A stretch of 64,000 nt of DNA from G963663525 sp963663525 (GTDB taxonomy: Bacteria > Myxococcota_A > SURF-8 > G963663525). Position 1 is the first letter of the stretch; each line of letters starts with the position of its first letter. The notes under the pieces were generated by a model. It was not told where the DNA came from. It saw only the letters and a list, made by a program, of their open reading frames with translations, and ran no database searches. The stretch spans positions 1 to 64,000 of the forward strand of contig CAXXHC010000004.1 in NCBI GenBank assembly GCA_963663525.2, read 5' to 3'. The translations under genes and the position numbers were made by a program. Shown here in pieces: positions 42,682 through 50,393 of this stretch.

Positions 42682-43057
42682 GTGTTTTTTCCTTTCGTTC
42701 GTCCCACCGGTTGGGGCCGTCTTCGCGCACGTCCAGGTGGGTAAAATCGTCGTAACGACCGATGCCGCCGTTTGAAAATGCAGGAATGGTTTCAGCGATA
42801 GCCGCGACACAATCCGGATGCAGCTTTTGCACGACAATGTCGGCGGCACGACCCAGCAGATGTTGACTGTCCGGGACGCCACCCACGTCGCGGTTATGCA
42901 TTCGGCAGCGAGTTCCAGAACTTATGGAGATGGGAAGACCGATACGATCACGAAGGATTTGCAGAGCTTCGATCAATCGAGGATCAACTCGTACTTCCCC
43001 ACACCCACAAGGACAACGAAATTCCCATGTGCTAAAATTTCGGCTCAGATCCCCCAT
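42674..43057 (-). CDS. M15-type peptidoglycan endopeptidase (endolysin)
   Basis: 127 residues, with GGAGGTG seven bases before ATG. A zinc D-Ala-D-Ala-peptidase (Peptidase_M15_3) fold: FSTWEFRCPCGCGEVRVDPRLIEALQILRD, PISISSGTRCRMHNRDVGG, and the zinc-binding SQHLLGRAADIVV and FTHLDVR. It cleaves cross-links in peptidoglycan at lysis. The holin gene lies directly upstream with a TGATG overlap. The location inside the tail module rather than at its end is seen in some Mu-like phages. Confidence 0.88.
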   Translation of the reverse strand: MGDLSRNFSTWEFRCPCGCGEVRVDPRLIEALQILRDRIGLPISISSGTRCRMHNRDVGGVPDSQHLLGRAADIVVQKLHPDCVAAIAETIPAFSNGGIGRYDDFTHLDVREDGPNRWDERKEKTHV

Positions 43058-43287
43058 CAGACACCTCCGAGCAGCACCAGCACTTCCTTGATTTGCAGCA
43101 CGCCCGTGCCGAGCATGACGCCGATCAAGAGAAAAGCGGCATTTCGAAGCAATTTGATCGTTTTCTCCAACTCGATGACACGGGTGGAAAGCTGCTCCAC
43201 CGACTGCGCCAGGCGTTCCGTGAGCTGTACCAACTCATCATGGCTAGCGCAGGTCTGAATGGTTCCATCGGGTTGCTGGCTGCACAT
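43057..43287 (-). CDS. holin-like membrane protein
   Basis: 76 residues from ATG 43287, with AAGGAG six bases upstream; earlier starts read through the tube gene end. A helical N-terminal part with coiled-coil character (DELVQLTERLAQSVEQLSTRVIELEKTIKLL) is followed by one membrane helix (NAAFLLIGVMLGTGVLQ) and EVLVLLGGV. Size, topology and its direct coupling to the endolysin gene suggest a holin or haemolysin-XhlA-like protein that releases the endolysin. Confidence 0.7.
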   Translation of the reverse strand: MCSQQPDGTIQTCASHDELVQLTERLAQSVEQLSTRVIELEKTIKLLRNAAFLLIGVMLGTGVLQIKEVLVLLGGV

Positions 43288-43297
43288 CGTTGACTCC

Positions 43298-43774
43298 TTA
43301 CACCAAGCCTTCCGCATCCATGGCGAGACCGGAAAGTTTGCGTCCCACCGCCTCGTCATCCACGGAGAAGCCGCCTTCGACATCGGTAAACTCGAATCCC
43401 AGAAAACGAATGATGCGCGTAGCATTGTTTTTCGGTGGATAGACGATCAGGATCGTGCAGTTGCGAAGATCCAGCAAGTCGGTGAACTCCTGCCCGCCGA
43501 CCACAAATTTCTTGATCTGGACCTCGCGCGAACGCGGGCTGTTGACCGCTTCTTCGAGGATGGCCTTGTTGAGTTCCTTGACTTCGAAATCGAGTTCATA
43601 GTCTTTTGGACCGCGACCCATGGCGTGGGGTTTGCGGTATCCCGCACCGCGAATCACGGATTTGGACTGACTCGCTTTCCAGGAAAGATTCTGCAACGCC
43701 ATGACTTTGATGCCATCGACGAGAAGACTGATTTCCTCGCCCTGGCTGCCTTGAATAAACCCTTCTTGCGACAT
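43298..43774 (-). CDS. tail tube protein
   Basis: 158 residues, with AGGAGATAAACC before ATG. GEEISLLVDGIKVMALQNLSWKASQSKSVIRGAGYRKPHAMGRGPKDYELDFEV and IIRFLGFEFTDVEGGFSVDDEAVG fit small beta-sandwich tube proteins of contractile tails. It follows the sheath gene by 25 bases, the canonical sheath-tube order. Family assignment is by position and fold pattern. Confidence 0.75.
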   Translation of the reverse strand: MSQEGFIQGSQGEEISLLVDGIKVMALQNLSWKASQSKSVIRGAGYRKPHAMGRGPKDYELDFEVKELNKAILEEAVNSPRSREVQIKKFVVGGQEFTDLLDLRNCTILIVYPPKNNATRIIRFLGFEFTDVEGGFSVDDEAVGRKLSGLAMDAEGLV

Positions 43775-43799
43775 GGTTTATCTCCTCACAGGTTCTGTG

Positions 43800-46091
43800 C
43801 TATTTCAGGTACACGGTGGTGTAGATCATCTCCATGGCCCGACGCGGCTGAATACCCAGCGACACGTAGACGTCACCAAGCAGTCTGTCGTTCTCATTGG
43901 AAACTGCACTCAACTCGAACTCATCGATCTGGCCTGCATCGCGCATTTGTTCGAGCGGTCGGGCCATGGCGGATTCGAGTTTTCGTAACCCTTCACCCGC
44001 GCGGTCGTTTTCTTCACCGACATAGGGTTGCGCGGCGTCTCGTGCCGCTTTGGAGCCATAGTAGACTGCACGCAGATCGTTGACCCGCGAGTAGTCCGAG
44101 CCTTCCGCCGCCGCCGTCAGCGAATGCGCGATGATGAATCCCCGACCTGGTTTGAAACGTAGGCAATTGACACGGTTCTGGATCAAGGTCTGGATATGCC
44201 CCGGTGGAAACTCGGGAACCAGCCGCAGCACGCCTTTCACCGGTTTATTGATCAGCGATTTCTGCACTTCGAGTCCGGCCATCGTCCCACCACAGGCGGA
44301 CACAATAGAAAAAAGATTCTCATCGCCATCGGAATCCAGAAACTCTGCTCCACCGGCGAAAACACAGGCATTACGATCGCCCACCATGGCCATACGCGTG
44401 ATGATTGCATCCACGTACTCCTGCAAATCGGCCAGGTACTCTGCGCTGCCTTCCTCGAAATCGCTCTCGAACTCCGGCGTTTCCAAAATGGCAAAACGCT
44501 CGGCATGATGATCTTCCGCCATTTCGTCGCAATGCAGCAGCATGGCGGTCCACAAAGACTCGGTGGTTGCTCCCACCGCATGAATCCAGGAGGTATCGGT
44601 CTTGGCTTTCGTGGCTTCCAAGCCTGCCAGATAGTCGGCATTGGTGGGTTCGCCATCTCCGGAACCGTTGGTAAACGCATCGAACCAGGCCGAATCGACT
44701 TCTTCTTCGTCGTTTTCGCTGGGCATCAGAATGAAGGCCGGATTTGTCAGCAGTTCCGCCACGTAGACATCGCCATCGTTAATGGCATCCGCCAGATTCG
44801 AGGTCATCGATAGCAAATTTCCCTGGCCCTCGTACACGCGTTCGGTGGCGGGCGAAACATTGCGATCCTGCAACGTGGCGAAACTCGTTCCCAACATGTC
44901 TTCGATGATGTTGTGCAACCCGCTGGATCCATTGGGAACCGACGTTTCGTCAATCAAGGTCGCGGTTGGCGAGGGATCGGCTTCCCAATCCACCGTGATC
45001 TCCACGAGACGGCAGCTTTCATCGTCTTCACGCACCAGCAGCATCAGGTTGCCGCTAAAGAAGTGATAGGACAGCTTTTCCGGCGTGCCGGTGGGAATCA
45101 ACGAGGCGAGGCTGACCTGGCCGGAAAGGACCGGGGGCTCGTCATCGTCCGCAATGGCGTAGACGATTTTCGCTGTTCGATCCAGCATCAACGTGTAGTC
45201 ATCGGGATCCAACCCCTGGGCATGGTCCGCCAGGTTCTCCAAACTGGCCGTGGAGACGATATCGGGATCCACCAGGCCCAACGCGCTGTAGGACAAGGTC
45301 CAATAGCTACCGGGCGTGGGTGGATAAGTGTCTTCCAGATCGATTTCGATCAGGCGCTGGTCGGTACAGAGAATGATGTCGTCGCCATCAAAACTGTCCA
45401 ACCCGCGAACCTGCTCCTCCGGATCCAGAATGGCGGTCAGATCGATAATGTCTCCGGGAATCACCGTGCCGCTCGGATTGAAAAACCAGATTTTGGCGAT
45501 TGCGGTATCGGTGAGTCCCAGTACCGCAAACCCGTGTTCGATCGTCGTCATCTGCTCGAAAATGGGATTGGCGGCGAGATCCACCACCTGATTGATTTCA
45601 GAGGGCAGCTGAATTTCCTGGATCTGGGTCAAGCTGGAGTTGTAAAAAATCACCCGATGCGGCGTTTCCGGCAGCGAACCTTCGACCAGGACCAGGTATC
45701 CGGTCGGCACGTCGTTCAGCTCGTGGCTGATGTTGAGCCAATGATTGTTGCCCTGCAAGCCGTACTCGGATTGAATACGAAGTGTATCGACGCCCAGGAT
45801 ATTTTTCACGGTGCGCTGAGCCCGAATGGCCGAGCCGATGCGGCAGGCATGAATGCGCGTGCTGCCTGCATCGAAGGCGGCCTCGATGGCCTGGAGCAGC
45901 GGACCACCCTGAAAGATGGTTTTCGCCTGTTTTTTCGCATCCGGACCGGCGAGGGTAACCATCTTGTTCGGTTGACCGCTCTCGGCAGGACCGATTTTGG
46001 CTTCCACATTGGCTAGCGAGGCCGGAATCACGCCGAGATGACCGTCTTCGTACTCGGTATAGGCGTCGGGAATGATGCGTGGGGTCGTCAT
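43800..46091 (-). CDS. tail sheath protein with large inserted domain
   Basis: 763 residues, longer than usual sheaths (390-500). The start has AAGGAGGCATAG upstream. Residues 1-110 (IPDAYTEYEDGHLGVIPASLANVEAKIGPAESG, TIFQGGPLLQAIEAAFDAGSTRIHACRIGS) and about 470-763 (DTSWIHAVGATTESLWTAMLLHCDEMAEDH, NRVNCLRFKPGRGFIIAHSLTAAAEGSDYSRVNDLRAVYY, ELSAVSNENDRLLGDVYVSLGIQPRRAMEMIYTTVYL) are sheath. Between them, about 115-430, lies a beta-rich insertion with recurrent short blades (HGFAVLGLTDTAIAKIWFFNPSG, VRGLDSFDGDDIILCTDQRLIEID, HAQGLDPDDYTLMLDRTAKIVYAIAD, LSYHFFSGNLMLLVRED), suggesting a beta-propeller on the tail surface. Confidence 0.85.
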   Translation of the reverse strand: MTTPRIIPDAYTEYEDGHLGVIPASLANVEAKIGPAESGQPNKMVTLAGPDAKKQAKTIFQGGPLLQAIEAAFDAGSTRIHACRIGSAIRAQRTVKNILGVDTLRIQSEYGLQGNNHWLNISHELNDVPTGYLVLVEGSLPETPHRVIFYNSSLTQIQEIQLPSEINQVVDLAANPIFEQMTTIEHGFAVLGLTDTAIAKIWFFNPSGTVIPGDIIDLTAILDPEEQVRGLDSFDGDDIILCTDQRLIEIDLEDTYPPTPGSYWTLSYSALGLVDPDIVSTASLENLADHAQGLDPDDYTLMLDRTAKIVYAIADDDEPPVLSGQVSLASLIPTGTPEKLSYHFFSGNLMLLVREDDESCRLVEITVDWEADPSPTATLIDETSVPNGSSGLHNIIEDMLGTSFATLQDRNVSPATERVYEGQGNLLSMTSNLADAINDGDVYVAELLTNPAFILMPSENDEEEVDSAWFDAFTNGSGDGEPTNADYLAGLEATKAKTDTSWIHAVGATTESLWTAMLLHCDEMAEDHHAERFAILETPEFESDFEEGSAEYLADLQEYVDAIITRMAMVGDRNACVFAGGAEFLDSDGDENLFSIVSACGGTMAGLEVQKSLINKPVKGVLRLVPEFPPGHIQTLIQNRVNCLRFKPGRGFIIAHSLTAAAEGSDYSRVNDLRAVYYGSKAARDAAQPYVGEENDRAGEGLRKLESAMARPLEQMRDAGQIDEFELSAVSNENDRLLGDVYVSLGIQPRRAMEMIYTTVYLK

Positions 46092-46484
46092 CTATGCCTC
46101 CTTCACCGGTCGTTTGAGCCAGGCGTCCACCAGGCGCAGAAATTCCGCGTGCGACAGTCGGGTTTGCTTCGTCCAGCCGTAGGCTACGCGCAGGGCACCC
46201 AGCGTGACGGCATCGGTCCCGGTACGCCGAGCCAGTGTTTCAATAGGAAAGTTCAGGCGTTTCGTGCGTTTTCCGAGCAGACCGCCACGTCGCTTTCGGG
46301 GTTTATTCAACTTCGGTTGCACGTTTCCGGTGGCGGTATTCGCCTTCGTATCCTGAGGTTCGGCCTTTTTCGACTTCGGATCGTCCGCCTTCTCCACCTT
46401 GGATTGGGCTTCGGAATGGTTTTTCGCTTTTTCTTTCGAATCGCTTTTCGGCGTATCGTCGGTTTTTTTCTTGTTTTCGCTCAT
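46092..46484 (-). CDS. phage protein with disordered basic N terminus
   Basis: 130 residues from MSENKKKTDDTPKSDSKEKA; GAGGG lies upstream and the start overlaps the preceding gene's stop by four bases (ATGA). Residues 1-75 are Lys/Asp/Ser-rich and disordered; residues about 77-130 are helical (IETLARRTGTDAVTLGALRVAYGWTKQTRLSHAEFLRLVDAWLKRPV). It lies between connector genes and the sheath gene, where small tail-completion or assembly proteins are found. No family recognised. Confidence 0.6.
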   Translation of the reverse strand: MSENKKKTDDTPKSDSKEKAKNHSEAQSKVEKADDPKSKKAEPQDTKANTATGNVQPKLNKPRKRRGGLLGKRTKRLNFPIETLARRTGTDAVTLGALRVAYGWTKQTRLSHAEFLRLVDAWLKRPVKEA

Positions 46485-47044
46485 GGATTGCCCTCGTTGA
46501 CATAAATACGCTCCATAACGTGCTCGACATCGCGTTCGATGGGAATAATGCGTCGGGCAGTCAAGGTCAGTGCGGCGCGGTACAGAAACGGTTCGCCCGT
46601 GATGTCGGGCGGAATGCTTTGGCGACCGATGGGTTTTAGGCTGTCCAACGGAAATTCCGTGGGAGGATCGGTGTCCGGGTCTGTCAAACGGATCGGATCT
46701 GTCGAAAGCCAAGTCTTCAGAGCTGCTTTTTCCAGGTTTTCGATGATGTTTTCCACGATTTCCTGGCCGTTGTTCTGCCGATCGGAAGGGGAGGTGACCG
46801 TCAAACGATAGCTGACGGCATTCACCCCCATCTTTCCGGTTTTTTGCACAACCCCGTTTCCCGCATCGCGCACCACATAGTCCGTCTTTCCGCAGCCCAT
46901 CGGCTGGGTATCGTGAGTCAGTGGAGTGACGACGAGTTCCGGGTATCGGTGGTTGCGATTGGCCAGGCTATTCGCAAATACATGCAAAGAGTCCACCTGC
47001 ATGGCGGCCCAATGACCGATGGCGCGTGGCAACGATCCGCTCAT
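46481..47044 (-). CDS. tail terminator/completion-like protein
   Basis: 187 residues. SYRLTVTSPSDRQNNGQEIVENIIENLEKAALKTWLS and FLYRAALTLTARRIIPIERDVEHVMERIYVN fit a mixed alpha/beta protein like phage tail terminators. Position between the gp10-like gene and the sheath supports a head-tail joining role. It overlaps both neighbours by four bases. Assigned mainly from context. Confidence 0.5.
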   Translation of the reverse strand: MSGSLPRAIGHWAAMQVDSLHVFANSLANRNHRYPELVVTPLTHDTQPMGCGKTDYVVRDAGNGVVQKTGKMGVNAVSYRLTVTSPSDRQNNGQEIVENIIENLEKAALKTWLSTDPIRLTDPDTDPPTEFPLDSLKPIGRQSIPPDITGEPFLYRAALTLTARRIIPIERDVEHVMERIYVNEGNP

Positions 47045-47436
47045 CGTGCCCTCCGTTCATAGCGGGCAATGGCCCGTCGGATGGCCTTGCCGAACACTTT
47101 GCTGGCCTGCTTCTTTCCTTCCAGAAAGGCGGGTTCCAGAAAAGGTTGGGCTGCTGCGTGCTTCGTGCCGTATTCGACATAAGGGGCATAGTGCGTGTTC
47201 GTGCCGACAAAGGCCTTCGCCCAACTCTGAATCACCGGCGTAATCGAGCCTCTCAGCTTTCCCGTATCCACCGGACACAGCTCTTTGGCCTTGGCTTCGA
47301 CGATCAACACCAGGTCACGAACGGCACGTCCTAGCTCTTCCGCGATCAGATCCGGCATTTCTTTCAATGCGTTCTGCAATCGTTCGATCTGTCGAAAATC
47401 GATCTCGATCATGGCGAGATGGCTTTTTCTACGCAT
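47041..47436 (-). CDS. HK97 gp10-like tail completion protein
   Basis: 131 residues with GGAGG six bases before ATG. IEIDFRQIERLQNALKEMPDLIAEELGRAVRDLVLIVEAKAKELCPVDTGKLRGSITP, then YAPYVEYGTKHAAAQPFLEPAF, is the hallmark of the HK97-gp10 family (VDTG-LR, YA-YVE-GT). These proteins join head and tail. It overlaps the upstream gene by eight bases. Confidence 0.88.
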   Translation of the reverse strand: MRRKSHLAMIEIDFRQIERLQNALKEMPDLIAEELGRAVRDLVLIVEAKAKELCPVDTGKLRGSITPVIQSWAKAFVGTNTHYAPYVEYGTKHAAAQPFLEPAFLEGKKQASKVFGKAIRRAIARYERRAR

Positions 47437-47797
47437 GATCTACCTCCCGTTTTTCCAACTCCAGATGCAGATCGAGATGCGTACACGCGCCAAAACTGTT
47501 TTGTGGTTTGACCTCGGTGACCCGGTAGCGCAGGCCATCAATTTCGAGGATGTCGGACTCCAACACTCCCGAATCGGGCAGGACACTGGCGGCAGCATCG
47601 GCTCCGATCTCGGCCAGATCCTTGGGCGACAACGCCTTGATATCGATGGGGATGTCGGCGATTTCCGCCTCGCGGATTTCGTGGGAACCGAAGAAAGAAT
47701 CCTCCCGTTCCGGGCGAAACACGCGGGCCGAAACACCGGACTGACGAATCAGCCAGGCCACATCATCGTTCATCTGACGGCGCTGTCGATGCTTCAT
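47429..47797 (-). CDS. head-closure/connector-like protein
   Basis: 122 residues with AGGAAAGCCC before ATG. VLESDILEIDGLRYRVTEVKPQNSFGACTHLDLHLE is a beta-barrel pattern like head-closure proteins (gp16/FII type). Lies between the lipoprotein-like gene and the gp10-like gene. Function by context. Confidence 0.55.
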   Translation of the reverse strand: MKHRQRRQMNDDVAWLIRQSGVSARVFRPEREDSFFGSHEIREAEIADIPIDIKALSPKDLAEIGADAAASVLPDSGVLESDILEIDGLRYRVTEVKPQNSFGACTHLDLHLELEKREVDHA

Positions 47798-48360
47798 GGG
47801 CTTTCCTCACGATGCCAGATCGACAACGGCTCGCAGTTCATGCGGGGTTTGCCGGTTTCGTCATTTTGGAGCGCGTCGCAATGAAAACGCAGAATGCGGC
47901 CTTCTGCTTCGCAACCCGCGAATACCCCGCCGCCGTAGCTCACGTTGTCGTTCCAATCCACCGTAAACGCCGGAGCGATGGTGGCCTGCTGGCAGCCCAT
48001 CAGGTAATCCCCAGCTTGAGTGAGGATGGCTTTTCGCGAATCGATGACGAATTGTTTGTCGACGCCGCAGCCGACCATTGCCAAACCAACGGTGATGAGG
48101 ATGACGAGCAGAGGCAAACGTATGAAACCGCGACGTTTTTTCGGATTCGGCTTGCTCATCTCTTCAGCGACCTTTTTGAGAAAATCGCCGACCAGCGTGC
48201 CTTTACCGCCGCCCGCCAGGGCTCCGAGCGCCAACAGACCGGCGGTATTGCCGTCCAACGCGAGAACAATACCGGCCACGACGGTGGCGAGTTGCACCAA
48301 GGTGGTGACGACATCCCATTTGCCGTAGGTGAAAGGATCGAGCTTGATTTTGCTTTCCAT
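47794..48360 (-). CDS. membrane/lipoprotein gene, possible lysis protein
   Basis: 188 residues with GGAG before ATG. Residues 1-66 look holin-like (DVVTTLVQLATVVAGIVLAL, GLLALGALAGGGKGTL, LKKVAEEM). An internal ATG (48159) begins MSKPNPKKRRGFIRLPLLVI, continuing LITVGLAMVGC, a typical lipoprotein signal with lipobox. Part two (121 residues) could thus be a separately translated lipoprotein of spanin type, with four further Cys in its mature part. Whether one fusion or two products are made is unclear. It is embedded in the connector module, away from the holin-endolysin pair. Confidence 0.55.
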   Translation of the reverse strand: MESKIKLDPFTYGKWDVVTTLVQLATVVAGIVLALDGNTAGLLALGALAGGGKGTLVGDFLKKVAEEMSKPNPKKRRGFIRLPLLVILITVGLAMVGCGVDKQFVIDSRKAILTQAGDYLMGCQQATIAPAFTVDWNDNVSYGGGVFAGCEAEGRILRFHCDALQNDETGKPRMNCEPLSIWHREESP

Positions 48361-48374
48361 GATTGATTCTCCGT

Positions 48375-48815
48375 TTAGAAATTCCGCCGGTTCTGGGTGT
48401 AGATCCGTGGACGGATGTTCAGGTGAATGAGGTTTTCGTCGGCAGCCGGGTTGATGCGTTGGATGCGGGTGACGTACTCATTTGCCAGATCTTTCTCCAA
48501 CGCAGCCCAATGCGACGCTTCTTTCGACCGATCCATTTTCTTGTCTCCGGAGGAGAAACTCACACGAGTGGCTGCCTGGGCTCGCAACGTTCGACAAAGC
48601 AGGATTTTTATCTGCATGACCCAGAGTTCACGGTGATCGCCCGGCATATCCGGGGATATTTCATCATTCGTGAGCTCATAAGCCACGGCGAGATCTCCCG
48701 CGACTACGGGCAAAGCCCGCTCCGCCTGACGACGGATAAATGCTTCTGGAGCAAGGGGATCGCCCGTCTCATCGGTAAAATCTGCCAGAATGTCGGCTAC
48801 CAGCACGTCCAACAC
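48375..48815 (-). CDS. head-tail connector (gp6-like) protein
   Basis: 146 residues from GTG with AAGGAG eight bases upstream. A mainly helical protein: LVADILADFTDETGDPLAPEAFIRRQAERALPVVAGDLAVAYEL, then WVMQIKILLCRTLRAQAATRVSFSSGDKKMDRSKEASHWAALEKDLANEY, the pattern of gp6-type adaptors that bind the portal. Order relative to the capsid gene agrees. Confidence 0.65.
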   Translation of the reverse strand: MLDVLVADILADFTDETGDPLAPEAFIRRQAERALPVVAGDLAVAYELTNDEISPDMPGDHRELWVMQIKILLCRTLRAQAATRVSFSSGDKKMDRSKEASHWAALEKDLANEYVTRIQRINPAADENLIHLNIRPRIYTQNRRNF

Positions 48816-48819
48816 GGGA

Positions 48820-49035
48820 TTACTCCTTGGGTTTCTTGACCGCTTTGGTCTTGGTACTCTTCACCGTCGTCGGATAAGAAATCTTCAACATCCCCTTTTT
48901 CTCGGCGTCTTGAATGGGCTTGGTGAGATCTTTCAGCCGTATTGTTTCCTTTGGCATGAGCGTTAACGCAACATGGTCGCAAACGCCGTCCGGCACCACG
49001 AGGCAGGTATCGAGTTGGTTGGTAATCGTGACCAT
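48820..49035 (-). CDS. small phage structural protein (paralogue of 50007-50384)
   Basis: 71 residues with GGAGGACAACG before ATG. MVTITNQLDTCLVVPDGVCDHVALTLMPKETIRLKDLTKPIQDAEKKGMLKI parallels the N-terminal half of the 125-residue protein at 50007 (MPITVQNTLNTVLDVPGAGLIFDPGETKTVDAISPALSAAIQSGKLSV). The basic Lys-rich tail may be disordered. Role unknown; presumably a virion or head accessory protein. Confidence 0.6.
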   Translation of the reverse strand: MVTITNQLDTCLVVPDGVCDHVALTLMPKETIRLKDLTKPIQDAEKKGMLKISYPTTVKSTKTKAVKKPKE

Positions 49036-49098
49036 CGTTGTCCTCCAAATAAAGGGGCAAGGTTGTCACAAAGGAGACAACCCCGTCCCCATTCACGA

Positions 49099-49515
49099 TT
49101 ACGCGAAAGTCAGATCCAGCGATTCGCCGCAATGGACAAATCCCGAACCCTGCGTGGCACCACCGACCACCGTGACGGTGCCGGTCCCGGTATAGTCCAC
49201 TTCCAGGTCGAAGGTTCCGGTGGTTTCATCGGTTTCGAGAATCATGTCTTCGGTTCCGTCGCCCGAAAGCACGACTCCGTTGCCACCATCGGCGAGGCTC
49301 AACTCGGCTCCGGCGGTACAGGTCAGGCGGATGCGCTCTTTGGCGGCAAGATCCTCCATCAGCGCATTCTTGAGTTGGATCTGGACGGCAATCGTGTCGT
49401 CCGTTTCCGCTCCGGGAGTCCCGAAGGTCAAAATGGCGAAGCGATCAGCGAACTCCTGGGCCATCTCATCCATGGTCACTTTCTGTACGGGGGAAACAGC
49501 GTCTTCGATAGGCAT
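49099..49515 (-). CDS. phage head accessory protein, paralogue of 49537-50010
   Basis: 138 residues from MPIEDAVSPVQKV; AAGGAG is seven bases upstream, too close to the earlier ATG. The C-terminal 80 residues (RIRLTCTAGAELSLADGGNGVVLSGDGTEDMILETDETTGTFDLEVDYTGTGTVTVVGGATQGSGF) form an Ig-like beta-sandwich with strong similarity to the next gene upstream. Possibly a capsid decoration or immunoglobulin-like surface protein. Confidence 0.6.
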   Translation of the reverse strand: MPIEDAVSPVQKVTMDEMAQEFADRFAILTFGTPGAETDDTIAVQIQLKNALMEDLAAKERIRLTCTAGAELSLADGGNGVVLSGDGTEDMILETDETTGTFDLEVDYTGTGTVTVVGGATQGSGFVHCGESLDLTFA

Positions 49516-49536
49516 GGTCATTCTCCTTGTCTTGGG

Positions 49537-50010
49537 TTAGGCAAAATTCACATCCAACAAGGCCGTCGCATCCAGCAGAGGACTTCCCTGCGTGGCTCCG
49601 GCGGCCAATGTAATGGTGGCGGTTTCGGAACAGCGGACCACAAGGTCAAGCCGTCCCGTGGCATCGGTTTGTGCAATCAGGTCGGCAGACTCCGCACCGG
49701 AAAGCGCTTGGCCATGCTCGCCCACAGCCAGCGTGGCCCGATCGTCACAGGTCAATCGCAGCACATGGACGGTGGGAATCGGGTTGTCGAGGTAGTCGCG
49801 AAGCTGCAGTGGCAGAGTTTTTACACCGGGATCGCCATCCTGCGCTGTACCCCAGCGGACCACCACAAACTTGCGCAGCAGCCCTTCGGCCAATTTCGCC
49901 GGAGTGACCGTGCCATCCGGCAGCGCACCGCCGCCGAGCGGAATGCTTGGATCCAGACGATCGGCAGGGATCGATCCGGGTTTGAGGAAGTGGCCGTCCA
50001 ATCGGGTCAT
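49537..50010 (-). CDS. phage head accessory protein with Ig-like domain
   Basis: 157 residues with GGAGGCGCGCC before ATG. The N terminus (MTRLDGHFLKPGSIPADRLDPSIPLGGGALPDGTVTPAKLAEGLLRKFVVV) is followed by an Ig-like domain (VLRLTCDDRATLAVGEHGQALSGAESADLIAQTDATGRLDLVVRCSETATITLAAGATQGSPL), which parallels the 49099-49515 protein. It overlaps the upstream gene by four bases. Probably a virion surface or decoration protein. Confidence 0.6.
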   Translation of the reverse strand: MTRLDGHFLKPGSIPADRLDPSIPLGGGALPDGTVTPAKLAEGLLRKFVVVRWGTAQDGDPGVKTLPLQLRDYLDNPIPTVHVLRLTCDDRATLAVGEHGQALSGAESADLIAQTDATGRLDLVVRCSETATITLAAGATQGSPLLDATALLDVNFA

Positions 50011-50384
50011 GGCGCGCCTCCGATCAGAACGATCCGATCACCGGTTTTCAGCGCGATTTCCTCATCCAGCCAGACGAGTTGGTTATCCGCCACTTCGACT
50101 GTGTAGTCCTCGCCAAAAGCCAGCACCAGACCGTTCAACGATACCTGCATCCGGTCGGGACCGGGCCACGGAATGGGAAGATCGAAGTCGCTCTGATCGT
50201 CCTCGGTCACAAGAAGCGTCAAATCCGCACTTTGCGCCGTGACGCTGAGTTTCCCGGATTGAATGGCTGCGGAAAGCGCTGGACTGATCGCGTCCACGGT
50301 TTTCGTCTCACCGGGATCGAAAATCAGCCCCGCGCCCGGGACATCGAGCACGGTGTTGAGAGTGTTTTGAACGGTGATCGGCAT
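50007..50384 (-). CDS. small phage structural protein
   Basis: 125 residues with AAGGAGCTATC before ATG. The N-terminal half is paralogous to the 71-residue protein at 48820. The C-terminal half (DRMQVSLNGLVLAFGEDYTVEVADNQLVWLDEEIALKTGDRIVLIGG) is a beta-rich domain with a 'GEDYTV' turn seen in phage fibre and tail proteins. It follows the major capsid gene by nine bases. Role unknown. Confidence 0.6.
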   Translation of the reverse strand: MPITVQNTLNTVLDVPGAGLIFDPGETKTVDAISPALSAAIQSGKLSVTAQSADLTLLVTEDDQSDFDLPIPWPGPDRMQVSLNGLVLAFGEDYTVEVADNQLVWLDEEIALKTGDRIVLIGGAP

Positions 50385-50393
50385 GATAGCTCC

